From contig NW_004191750.1 in NCBI RefSeq assembly GCF_000330505.1, positions 408,111-463,155 of the forward strand: DNA of 55,045 nt, in the 5' to 3' direction. Positions 19,634 through 30,300 of the stretch are shown here, one piece after another (position 1 is the first letter of the stretch; every line of letters begins with the position of its first letter). Below the pieces are notes generated by a model. That model saw only the letters and a list, made by a program, of their open reading frames with translations, searched no databases and was not told where the DNA came from. A program made the translations under genes and the position numbers. Source of the DNA: Entamoeba invadens IP1. Taxonomy: Eukaryota; Evosea; Mastigamoebida; Endamoebidae.

Positions 19634-22429
19634 ATGTTATATATCACATTACTGTTGTTTTGTATAATCCAAGCTTTATCACAACCGGTAGCAAACAACT
19701 TGGAAACATCCGTTTCAATTAACACTACTAAGGTTCAAACAGAACTTGAAAAAAAAGTGATCCCCCGGTTTCAAAGTCATATAGACCGTATCACCAAACG
19801 CCTTCCTGAGATAAAGCACCAAATTCAACTTCGTATACAAAAAGTGACTCGTCGGCTTACTGCAACAAAAAAGAAGATTGAAGAGATCAAAGTGAATATG
19901 AATCGTCGCCTTCAAAAGATGGACGAACTTGCAAAACAAAAGACGGATCTCAAAAAAACGATCGACCAACTGAAAAATTCCAAAACGGACCAAAAATATG
20001 TGAAAACCGAAGCCCGTTATAACCAAATAGCTTTACAATGGAAAAGAAATGATTTTATTATTAAGAAAATGCAAGGCAATTTAAGCCATTTTGTCAAAAA
20101 TCAAGAACACTTGACAGCAATGCTCAGACGTCAAAACAAATTTTTGAAAAATGTTGACGCCCTTCACGCGACTCGTGTCAAAAGAAACACCGCCCAAATC
20201 GAGAAAATAAAAAAATTGATTCAGAAGTACGAAAAACAAAAATCAGAAAAACTGAAAAAGCAAGACGAACTCAATAATATCAAGAAAAATGGAAAACATC
20301 AAAGTACTCACACTGTCTCAAATGAGATTGCGTGGTACGAAAAGAAGGAAAGCAAAGCTTCTCGAATGATGAGTGACATGTTAAAAGCGATGAACACTCG
20401 ACAAGCCGCAAAGAGTCGGTTTAAAGAAGTCAAAGAAATTTTAACAGATCGTATGAATGAGATAAAACAAAAACTTCAAATAGAAAAAAGTCTTGCACGG
20501 CGCGTCACAATACAAAAGAAAATTTTGAAAAAAAAACTGAAACAAAGTCAGAAGAAAAACGTCAACACAACGGAGAAAGATAAAATCAAACAACAAATTT
20601 TTGACGTCAACAAGAAGATTACCGGAATGAAAAAGAAAATTCGAAAGAACACGTTGACGCTACGTGGATTGCAAAGGCGAATCAATCGGGCCAATCGGAT
20701 TTACACGCAGAAAAAGAGAAGTTTAGATTTGAAATTTACGAAAGGACAGTTTATAGAATTGAAAGAGGAAAAGCACATGCTAATTGGCGAGGTAAGACGA
20801 CTTGAACAAAAATATAACAAAATGGAGAGAGATGTCCTGTTGGGGAAGCTTGAAAGTTCAGAGAAAGAACCATTGAAGGCAGTTTTAAAGGCGTTAAGTG
20901 ACGAGTTGAATATCCAGCGATCGAGATTGGAAAAGGTTGATTTGAAATTAACGATGTACTTTGCTGAAAAGAGAAAGAAGGTCACTGAAAGAATATCTCA
21001 ACTGAAGAAGAAAGTCGATATAACAGAGAAGAGACTTGTCATGATGAGGAGGTTACGAGGAATGGCAGAGAAGAAGGTGATCTCTGAAAAACAAAAAGGC
21101 AAACGAAAAATGTTATTGCGAAAGATCAGAAAAATGGGGCAACAGATTGCTGCTGTTCGGAGGAAAGTCGCCTCATTGACACATAGGTATAGACAAATGA
21201 TAATGCGTAGTTTAAAGGCTAAAAAGCGGGTTTTACGCCGCAATCTCGCCCTTGAAAAAAAGCTCAAAGTGAAACTTGCTGAGTTTACCATGAGGGAAAC
21301 GAACTATAAAAAATCTGAAAAACTCAAAGTTCTTGTACCTCAAGTCATCCGGCGGCGGAACGAGAAGCAACTGAAACTTCAAAAAATTCAAGCGAAAATT
21401 AAACTTATTGAACAAGACGTCCAACGTGAAGAGGCTGAAGTGAAAGAGGTTCGCAAGCTGATACAAATTGAAGCACAAATGAAACAAAATGAATTAAAAC
21501 AAAAGTTAACCAAATTAGCTGCCCGATATGAGCAACTGCGCAAAACGAAAGGTGAAGGAGCTAAAGAAATACAGAAAATGTTAAAAATGAAAATACTCCG
21601 ATTACGTGATCGATATAACCGGAAAAAACAAATTCAAATTAAACGAAAACGGGACGAAGGGATTAAAAAGTTGAATACTGTTCTTCAAGGTGGCGTCAAA
21701 CGTATCAAAAAAGTCGTTTTACTTCGAAAACGGGTGCGCCAAATCGAGGCCCAAATCACAGAAGCGAAAAAGTTGGAAGACAAATTGTCCAAAGCACAAG
21801 ACGTCAAAGGCGTTGAAGAACAAATTGATAAGAAGCGACAAGAACTCCGCGAATTAGTCAATCGCCTCACGTTGAAAATCAATAAAATCAAATTTGTCCG
21901 ACGCAAGACAGCGACGTCACTCTTAAGAACAGTAGGAGTGGTTAGAGGCGTCTTCGAAGCGACTATTAACGCACAAGAAGTCCATCGCGCGGAACTTGTT
22001 GTGAGACAAAGTGAGTTGGACACACAACTGAATAGCTCGAAGAATTCCGTTGAGCAAAAGAGAGAAATTGGGAGTAAACTGTTTGATGTTCGAAACGACT
22101 TGGAACGCATCGGGACGGACATCTTCGAGATGAAAGACCAAATATCGAAATTCACGAAATTGGTCGAAGTCGCGACAAGAGACGTCGACGAAGAAGTCAA
22201 CGAAAAGGATAAATGCGAGTTATGTCAAAGAATAGCAAAGGTTGCGGTGAAGGAACATGCTTATGACGCATTTGGTCGAATCATGACGATGAAGAATATG
22301 GATAAGATCTGTAGAAGGGCCAAACATCAGTTGGAGTGCTATAAGTCACTTATAGAAGTTGGGAAACGAGTGTATGAAAGAGGAACTACCCCATATATGG
22401 TATGCAAAGATATTAATAAATGTAACTGA
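19634..22429 (+). CDS. Secreted coiled-coil protein with C-terminal saposin-type (SAPLIP) domain
   Basis: Starts at ATG 19634 (the open frame upstream begins only at TTG) and gives 931 residues. Residues 1-17 are a signal peptide (MLYITLLLFCIIQALSQ). Residues ~30-850 are an almost uninterrupted Lys/Arg-rich coiled coil without cysteine. The last ~70 residues hold six cysteines spaced CxxC, 28, C, 8, C, 21, CxxxxxC, the pattern of saposin B/amoebapore domains. Family knowledge: Entamoeba encodes secreted SAPLIPs, some long, with the domain at the C-terminus; amoebapores are the short pore-forming members. Whether this domain binds or disrupts membranes is not shown. The strong basic charge suggests binding of polyanions or lipid surfaces. 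Confidence 0.82.
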   Translation: MLYITLLLFCIIQALSQPVANNLETSVSINTTKVQTELEKKVIPRFQSHIDRITKRLPEIKHQIQLRIQKVTRRLTATKKKIEEIKVNMNRRLQKMDELAKQKTDLKKTIDQLKNSKTDQKYVKTEARYNQIALQWKRNDFIIKKMQGNLSHFVKNQEHLTAMLRRQNKFLKNVDALHATRVKRNTAQIEKIKKLIQKYEKQKSEKLKKQDELNNIKKNGKHQSTHTVSNEIAWYEKKESKASRMMSDMLKAMNTRQAAKSRFKEVKEILTDRMNEIKQKLQIEKSLARRVTIQKKILKKKLKQSQKKNVNTTEKDKIKQQIFDVNKKITGMKKKIRKNTLTLRGLQRRINRANRIYTQKKRSLDLKFTKGQFIELKEEKHMLIGEVRRLEQKYNKMERDVLLGKLESSEKEPLKAVLKALSDELNIQRSRLEKVDLKLTMYFAEKRKKVTERISQLKKKVDITEKRLVMMRRLRGMAEKKVISEKQKGKRKMLLRKIRKMGQQIAAVRRKVASLTHRYRQMIMRSLKAKKRVLRRNLALEKKLKVKLAEFTMRETNYKKSEKLKVLVPQVIRRRNEKQLKLQKIQAKIKLIEQDVQREEAEVKEVRKLIQIEAQMKQNELKQKLTKLAARYEQLRKTKGEGAKEIQKMLKMKILRLRDRYNRKKQIQIKRKRDEGIKKLNTVLQGGVKRIKKVVLLRKRVRQIEAQITEAKKLEDKLSKAQDVKGVEEQIDKKRQELRELVNRLTLKINKIKFVRRKTATSLLRTVGVVRGVFEATINAQEVHRAELVVRQSELDTQLNSSKNSVEQKREIGSKLFDVRNDLERIGTDIFEMKDQISKFTKLVEVATRDVDEEVNEKDKCELCQRIAKVAVKEHAYDAFGRIMTMKNMDKICRRAKHQLECYKSLIEVGKRVYERGTTPYMVCKDINKCN

Positions 22430-23313
22430 ACGTCTTCGTGTTTCAATGGTTTTGTTGTGTTGGTTCATGTGACATTTTGAAGTGTTCTTTTGTTGCATCA
22501 TCACCAAAAACATTGAATATTTTTGTATAACCAAATTAAAAAATTTTAAAGAAATTGATCAACAGAATTACATAATGAAAGATTGTTCAAATTAAACTAT
22601 TTACTGTACATTTGTTCAATTCATTGTTATTCACAATATTTTTTTTGATACTTTTTATTTCACTATTTAACTTTGGTTTAATAAGTATTGATTATTATTA
22701 TTCATTTTGTTCAAAACTATTACAATTCGAACATTTTTAAAAATAAAAAATAATTAAAAATAATTTATTTGACAATTTTTTTTAATTTTGTTATAAATAT
22801 GTTTATTAAAAGTTTTAATTCTAAAATATAATGAAATAATTTGAAATATCATTCTAAAATTTAAAAAATGTACTATAGTTACTAGTACAAAATATTATTT
22901 AGAAATAAAAAAGTCATAATTTATTTAAACCAATGTTTTTGAAAAAACAAATAATTTGGTCAGATCTATTTGTGTTGATTGTTTTGGTTTTTAAAACGAA
23001 CCACCGTCACAACTTACGAAAAAATCCAACAATTTTTACGAAAGAGTTTACAAAAAACTTCCATAGAAGTTTGGAAAGGATAAAACTTGTTTTTTTAATT
23101 ATTTTTAATCCATCAATTTTAATTAATTGGTGTAATTATTGGGAATATATTATGAAATGTTTTTATAATAAGTAACATATCACTTTCCAAAAAATCGGAG
23201 TTTTTGCATTTTGGTATTAAAAAAAAAGAAGTAATGAAAAAAAGATAAAACCACTCGGAGATAAGAATACTGTGTATTATATAAAATCAGCACACACTAA
23301 ATTATACCATCAA
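22430..23313. other. AT-rich intergenic region
   Basis: An 884-bp spacer with only short, low-quality frames. The right end contains the TATA-like box of the lectin gene; no repeat or RNA gene was seen. Confidence 0.5.
23278..23286 (+). promoter_or_regulatory. TATA-like box of the Jacob-like lectin gene
   Basis: TATATAAAA lies ~28 nt before the ATG at 23314. Entamoeba 5' untranslated regions are very short, so this spacing is plausible for a core promoter. Confidence 0.45.
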
Positions 23314-23928
23314 ATGTTCGCGTTATTTATATTAGTTACAGTCACTCTCTCTGATGATGTACACACACTCAAGACAGTTAATTGCACTGAACCTGGCATG
23401 TTTTGTGTGAACGATGGGTATCATTCAAATTACTTTTATCTTTGCACTGAACGATTCAATGGATACTTGAAATGCCCAAGAAACACCGTTTGTGGGTATC
23501 AAGGTAGAATCCCAGACACTGAGAACCCATGTGTCCCTGTTAGTGTAAAGAAAAGTGAAACCAAAACGGATTCAATTCCTTGTGTAAGTGAAGGGCTCTT
23601 CTGTATCCATGATGGGAACCACGAAAAACAATTTCTTATGTGCTCTAGTACATATTCAAATTACTTGAATTGCCCAACTAATTATTCTTGTGGATATGAC
23701 TATAAAGTTCCTGACACTGAGAACCCATGTGTTGAAGACCCCAAAAAAGTGGAGAACACTGACATTTGCATAGCTGATGGTTTTATGTGTGTCAATGATG
23801 GACTCCACAATAATCAATTTTATATGTGCTCAAGTGGGTATAAAGGTTTCATGAATTGCCCAACTGGGGCAAAGTGTTCTGGTGCAATTTTGATGCCATT
23901 CACTCAAAGTCCTTGTGTTACCATCTAA
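23314..23928 (+). CDS. Jacob-like cyst-wall lectin with three chitin-binding modules
   Basis: Starts at ATG 23314 (MFALFILVTVTLS, signal peptide); the frame upstream has only GTG. The mature ~190 residues are three tandem modules of ~55 residues, each with six cysteines in the same order: C-x6-7-FC/MC-VNDG-H-x-FY-LC-x-LNCP-x-CG-x-NPC. This six-Cys module matches the chitin-binding repeats of Entamoeba Jacob lectins, which cross-link chitin in the cyst wall. Short spacers contain Lys/Glu/Ser. Expression is expected to rise in encystation; that is family knowledge, not seen here. Alternative: another secreted six-Cys protein. Confidence 0.85.
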   Translation: MFALFILVTVTLSDDVHTLKTVNCTEPGMFCVNDGYHSNYFYLCTERFNGYLKCPRNTVCGYQGRIPDTENPCVPVSVKKSETKTDSIPCVSEGLFCIHDGNHEKQFLMCSSTYSNYLNCPTNYSCGYDYKVPDTENPCVEDPKKVENTDICIADGFMCVNDGLHNNQFYMCSSGYKGFMNCPTGAKCSGAILMPFTQSPCVTI

Positions 23929-24683
23929 TGGTAATTCACTTTTGATCGTTATTATGGTTTAGTTTACTAATTATAACATATATCTAATATAAATAATAAA
24001 GATTTATTATTAAATTATTGATTATATATATATATTATATCAATAACATAAATTATTATTAAATGGTTGTTATACTTATTGTTTTAGATTAAAAAATTAG
24101 TATATTTGAATTAAAAACTGATATTAGTAAATTATAATTTGTTTTTCTATTAAAAAACATATTTGTTTTTTTTGAAAAATGAATTGTTATATTTGTAATT
24201 TAATCAATTTATTATAAGAATTAAAATATAATTAAAAAAAACAAAAAATAATTATAAAAATCATTTTATCTAATTTACTATAATTTCATTATATCTTTAT
24301 CTAATAACCTTTTCTTTTTACTATATATTATAATTAATTTTAATTAATCAACTAATATATTTCATACTATTTCATGATAATAATATTTAATTTAATTAAT
24401 AATATTTTTATAACAACAGTTAATGAACTATATTAGTTTATCAAATTCTAATTAACTTTTTTAACTTATAAGAATAGTTTTTCCAATATTAAATAATTAA
24501 CTATTCCCACACATTTTTCTCTTTGATTAGCTTTTAGTTGTATTGTTGTTTTTTTTCAAGTTCTTTCTCATTCATCCAAATACACATCCACGTCATAAAA
24601 AACTTGTTTAAAAGATATTTATCTGGTCATTCTCCGCTGAAAAAAAAACCAAAGCCGATGAACTCCAATTGAAAAACGTACCA
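23929..24683. other. AT-rich intergenic region
   Basis: A 755-bp spacer of nearly pure A/T until ~24500, then pyrimidine-rich up to the Raptor start. Nothing else is supported. Confidence 0.5.
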
Positions 24684-27600
24684 ATGACTGCGCAAAGTCC
24701 CCAAGAGGACATCAAAATTGTATATGAAAATACGTGTTACAGTCTTCCCCTTCCGCAACGCTCTTTTTTCTATGACGAGACTATCGGCATCAACACAAAG
24801 CGAGTCAAAACGATTCACTTGATATTGGCGTTGTGCCTTAACATCGGGACGGAGTCTCCCGATCAAGTCCGACAGAAGGATGCGGCTTCCAAAGAGTGTT
24901 GGACAGAGACTGCTGGGAAGACAAATCGGAAGTTGGTGTATGACATAGCGGCCAATCTTTCTGACCAATACCGGTCATGGCAAAATGGGTCGAAAATAGA
25001 ACCTTGTTGTGATCCAACATATGAAGACGTCAGAAGACTGTGTTTGACCTTTCGACGAATGGCAGATTCAGATCGAATTCTCTTTCATTATAATGGACAT
25101 GGCGTTCCTCTCCCGACTCTGAATGGCGAGATTTGGTTCTTCGATAAAGAGTTCACTCAATACATCCCTTTACAAATTTATGAGTTGTTACAAACACTCG
25201 GCGCACCAAGTATTTACATTTTCGATTGTAATTGTGCAGGGAGGATTATCACGTGGTGTAAGAAGTATTCACAAAGCAAAGTTTGTTCCTATTGATTTCC
25301 ATATCAACACTCTGTACTATATTTATATTAATATTATATTTATACTATATCAATATTTATTTATAATTGTATTATAACTTATAGCAAAAAAAATCAAAGA
25401 AAAACACAGACCAATTCATGTTCTTGGCATCGTGCCAAGACGACGAAATGCTGCCAACTAATCCCTTTTATCCAGCAGACTTGTTTACATCGTGTCTCAC
25501 AACTCCACTCAGAGTCGCAGTGCTCTTTTATATCCAAAATTCACTGTTAATGAATTGGGACCCACAAATCATCGACAGAATTCCAGGTGTTCTCAACAAT
25601 AGAAGAACTCCTCTCGGAGAGTTGAACTGGATTTTCACCGCCGTCACCGACTCCATCGCGTGGAATGTCCTCCCTCGGTGTTTGTTGTTCTGAATTGTAT
25701 TTTACTATACGTTATTAATATAACAATTATAAATAAACTATTTCAATTTTTGCGAATGTTACAGTCCACTGCTGTGTACAAGCACCGTTGCACGTTGGTT
25801 TGTAACAAACACAATAGTAACTTATAGCTTTATTTTACAAGTTGTTTAGACAGGACTTGTTAATTGCATCTTTGTACAGAAACTTCTTTTTGGCGCAGCG
25901 TGTGATGCAGTCTTTGAAGTGCAAACCGATATCATACCCACAATTGCCCGATGCTTCCAATCACTATTTATGGGTTGTTTGGGATCGCGCGCTTGAACTT
26001 TGTTTGTTACAAATCAACAACCATTGCAGCAGTTTCAACGATTCGACGTCTTCCTTTTTTGAAGAGCAATTAGTCGCGTTTGAAGTGTGGCTCCAGTCCG
26101 ATTCCATCGTTAATTGCACAGCAGAGCAACTTCCTATTTTGTTACAAGTTCTCTTGTCACAAACACTCAGAGAACGAGCCCTCAAACTCCTTTGTCGATT
26201 CTTAGATTTAGGGCCATGGGCTTGTGACCAAGCACTTGAAGTTGGGATCTTCCCTTATATTCTGAAGTTATTAAGTTCGACGACCTCCGTTGATTACTTT
26301 GAATTTTTAGTCTTCTGTTGGATGAAGATTCTCGTAGTCGACGAGAAGAAGACGTTCCATCAGAACTTGATACGAGAGAATCACCAGCTCTACTTCTTGA
26401 ACATATTGAGGAACAACCAAGGCAATATCAATTCAAACACCAACGAGTACTGCTTCTTTGTGTTATCTACATTACTCGAAGACAACACCCCAGTCAAAAC
26501 AACACTCATCCAACAAGACATCTTGTCTATCATCACGTTCTACATGAACAGTGAGAACGTTGAAGTGCGGTCGTGGGCTCTATTATGTCTAAGTAAGCTC
26601 TGGGAAGGGTGTGTTGAGATCAAGATACGCGCATTCAAAAAAGGTGTCACCGATTGTGCTATTAAGATGCTAATGGACCCATCACCCCGTGTTCGAGTCA
26701 GTCTGCTGAATTGTTTGACAACCCTATTTAGTGAGCCAATTGCAGACTTGGGAGAGTTCCCGAAGGTAGTTGTGTTGAATGTCGCTGTTGTCGTCCACGA
26801 CGCGTGTCCTCGTGTACGAGAGCATTTGTTGGTGTTATATCAGCGCCTTGCTAAAGTACTTGTTGGCTCTGCAAATGACTTTGACATCTTCCAACAAACA
26901 GTAGAGCGGTGTTTACAAGACCCCGACATGGACGTGTGCAATGCGGCCGAGATCTTGAATGGGATTTTAGAAGTGTATTCTATGAAGGATGAGCAGCTGC
27001 GGTCTGTGTCTCCCAAAAGGAAAATTGCGCAATTAACGAACATCACAGTCAGATTATATGAAGCTCGGGTGTATGAGTTATCGCAACCACTGTTAAATAA
27101 GCAAGTTGAGATATCATCTAAGACGATGTGGTACCGCCGACAGTACTTAGAAATGCGGACACAGTTCACATTAATTGGGTCTGAATTTGAGGTGCATCGA
27201 TTGAAGCAAGTGGGCCGTCTTGGGAATGAAGAGGACAGCTCTTTTAACCCACGTACAATGCTCTTCCACCCCACTCTTCCTTTGTTAGTTGTTGCTGGGA
27301 ACAAAGGATCGACAATTAAAGTGTATGACACCAGTGATGAGAGCGTCGTCAATATCTGGAACAATACAAATCGTAATGACATTAACGTGACTGGTCTTGC
27401 GTGGATCAATCGCACTGATATTCCTTTATTAGTCACGGGAAGTTCCGATGGAAGTGTTCGTATTTGGCGAGATTGGGATAACAATGGGTCGAATGTGTTA
27501 GTCTCGGGGTTCAAAGGAGTGATGGAGGAGTGTCTACCAGACATTGGGTGCAAAGTAGTGAGTCTTGGGGATACCAAATTACTCACCGCGGGGAATAGCA

Positions 27601-28169
27601 TGATTCGAATATGGGACTTATATAAAGAGGAATTGGAAGGAAACATCCGGATGAAGTCTTCAGTGACATGTGTGAATGAATACAATGAGTTTACAGATCA
27701 TATGTTTGTTGTTGGGAGTGTTAATGGCAAAGTCACTTTATTCGATATGCGGTGTCAACCACAAGAAAGAGAAGTTAAGACTTGGAAAATTTCACATTCA
27801 CCAGTTATAGGCGCTTCAAGACCTACATCAGGAAATATTGTGATTGCTGGGGCTGTTGCGAGAGGAAATGATAAGTCAATTGCTGCACTCATTGATATGA
27901 GAACAAGTCAGTTGAGAACAGTCGAGGTCCCCCGTTTAACAAGTTTGGTTGCACATTCATCTGCTTCATACTTTGTTGTTGGTAGTAGTGAGCAATTTAT
28001 TCGAACATATAATAGCGAGACAGCACGACTTATACAAGAAATTAAATATTATGACGGGTTCTTTGGTCATAGAATTAATCCAGTGATCAATATGGCGATT
28101 TCTCACTTCGGATTTGAAACCGCAGTCACAACTACAGACGGCGGCGTTACTCTTTTTGGCTTTGATTGA
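24684..28169 (+). CDS. raptor: Raptor homologue, TORC1 scaffold subunit (three exons)
   Basis: Exons 24684-25280, 25385-25679 and 25828-28169 join to a 1077-residue protein. Introns of 104 and 148 nt both start GTTTGT and end TAG. The N-terminus is the Raptor caspase-like domain, with HYNGHGVPLPT and FDCNCAG; the position of a caspase's catalytic Cys appears not to be Cys, as usual in Raptor. Exon 2 has PADLFTSCLTTP and [25 protein letters not shown], Raptor hallmarks, and the splice into exon 3 restores LFYKLFRQDLLIASLYRNF. HEAT-like helices follow, then WD40 repeats from ~720 to the end. Raptor presents substrates to TOR kinase in growth control. It is shorter than human Raptor (1335 aa), mainly between the HEAT and WD40 parts. 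Confidence 0.95.
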
Positions 28170-30300
28170 TAAGTTGTATTATCCACGTATCTTGGTTACA
28201 TTCATTGAATTTTTAATTGTTGTCGAATCTATTAGATTAGTATTTTCAATAAGAAAAGAAATCATTATTAATTATTACAAATTATAGTATTTGAATTATA
28301 AATATTCTCTCTCAAAGATAGTTTTATTCGTTTTAATTATTACTTTTTTTAACTATTAATTTCAATTGTCATTTTTACTAAATTATTTGATAAAAATATT
28401 ATTATTTTTTTGTTTATATTATAATATAATTATTAATATATATTAATACTTTATTAGTATAAAAGTATAATTAATTAATAAATAAAATAATAATAAATAT
28501 AAAAAATAATAGTTTTTAATAAGTGAATAATAATAAGAATTAATAATGATAATCATTTTCCGTAATAAAAAAAATAATAATAGTAATAACTAACAAAATA
28601 AAGGCAAATATTTTATTATAAACTATTTATAATTAACTCAATTATATTTTTGACGTTTAAAATATAACAAAATGTCTTTTTTTTTATTATAACAGGTCAA
28701 AAAGTTAATTTAATTATAAATGATGGCTTTATGAAAATTTTTGAGAGTTTGTTACTTATTTATTTTTAATTAATCGTTTTTTTATGTGTTTTGGAAAAAT
28801 CGAGGCATCTTCGAAAACTCAATTCCACTTCCATTATTTAATTCTATAATGTAATTGGATCATTGTTTGTTTTTGCCGTTAACTTGCTAAAAACTTTTTA
28901 TCAGCAGGTTTGAAGGTACTGGTTTTTTTGATTAAAAATAGAACCATACAAAATAATACTAATTAACTAAACCAATTTAATATTAAAATTATAGAATTGA
29001 TCATTATTAATTTAATTTTAGTTGTTTTATAATTTTTTTGTAGTTCGGAATTTTTGAACTGTAAATTAATCAAATTATTTTTAAAAGTCTTGTTAAACAA
29101 TTTTTTTTTGGTAAAAAACAAACTATTATTTAAAGTTAATTTAACTATATTTTTAGAAAGTGTGGTTTATTATTTGATGGTTTTTGTTGTCAGGTATTAT
29201 TCTCTAACCGTCAAAACAATTATTGATAGTATTTTCCCATTTCTGTGCAATATATCAGACTTTTTTTTTGGTAATTCTATGTTTAAAAAAGGCACAAAAG
29301 AAGGACAGTTATTACTTACTGCAAAATATCTTTGTTTGGAGACAATTATAATTATTAATAATTTTTTAATGATTTTTATACTAATTTATTATATTTGATT
29401 TCTAGATTTTTAATTATAACTTGTATTTTTGGTATTTTGTAATTAAGTGCTAAACTCTTTTAAATACAACCATACATTTAATTTGTTATAATATAAAAAT
29501 GATATTTGTTTTGTTTTCAATATAATGATTAGGTAAATAAATAAAATAAATGTAAATTAGCATTCATAACTAATTTATTATAGCATTTAAACTATTTGAT
29601 ATAAGTTTCAATATCACTTTTTCACATGTTTTGTTATATAATAATAAATAATGTTATATATTATTATAAAAATAGAAAGAAGCTTCCTGTCGAGTGTCCA
29701 ATTCAAACCAATTCTTTGTTGTTAAAAAAAATTATAATTAACTTGCGAAATAATATTATAATTTTTGTGAATTTTACAGTAAACTATCATTTTAATCAAA
29801 TCCAACTCCACTATTTTTTTACCACTTTTTGTTTTTTTTTCTTTTTTCTTTGTAACTTCTCACAACTTTCCAAAACTGATAACCATTATTTTTAATTTGC
29901 CACTTCTTTTTGTTTTCAATAGTTTGGTTTTCTAAGAGTCAAAATCCAAAAGTTTTACTACTTAAATGTCCAAAATGATTCATGTTTAATTTTCCTATTA
30001 ATTGTATAATTTCTTGGTTTTTTATATATACCCCCTATTTTGAATTCCACTGTGTTTTTTGAAGGCCACCCAAAAATTTATTATGGTATTAATAAGAAGT
30101 CATTCCGAGGCAAAAAAATCGCTCGCTAACTGATTATGACCCTTTGTTGACTGAATTCTAATTGTAAAAACAGAATGAATTTGTCGCACCAAAAACCAAT
30201 TCATTTTCAACCCCATTTTATTCTATTGTACCGGTTTTACTCCCAATGGTGTCTCAAGGTTATTCCAACTATATAAACCCACCAATTTTGTTAATTTCAA
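28170..30300. other. 2.1-kb gene-poor spacer
   Basis: No convincing gene. Open frames at 29054-29398 and 29626-29895 encode only Phe/Leu/Ile/Asn-rich strings expected of AT-rich noncoding DNA. A few GC-richer patches occur near 29685-29720 and 30095-30260; the latter leads into the promoter of the next gene. Confidence 0.55.
30270..30277 (+). promoter_or_regulatory. TATA-like box upstream of the 30301 gene
   Basis: TATATAAA sits 24 nt before the ATG at 30301, within a less AT-rich patch. This is consistent with a core promoter and a very short 5' leader. Confidence 0.5.

Noticed and set aside
22933..23175. 80-codon open frame in the spacer before the Jacob-like gene
   Set aside because: AT-rich sequence with Lys/Asn/Phe/Ile bias, no signal peptide and no family.
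23100..23313. Search for the encystation motif CAACAAA upstream of the lectin
   Set aside because: No exact copy was seen in the ~200 bp before the start, so no regulatory site is claimed.
29054..29895. Two plus-strand open frames in the 2.1-kb spacer
   Set aside because: Their content (Phe, Leu, Ile, Asn, Tyr) is what random AT-rich DNA encodes; no homology-like motif.
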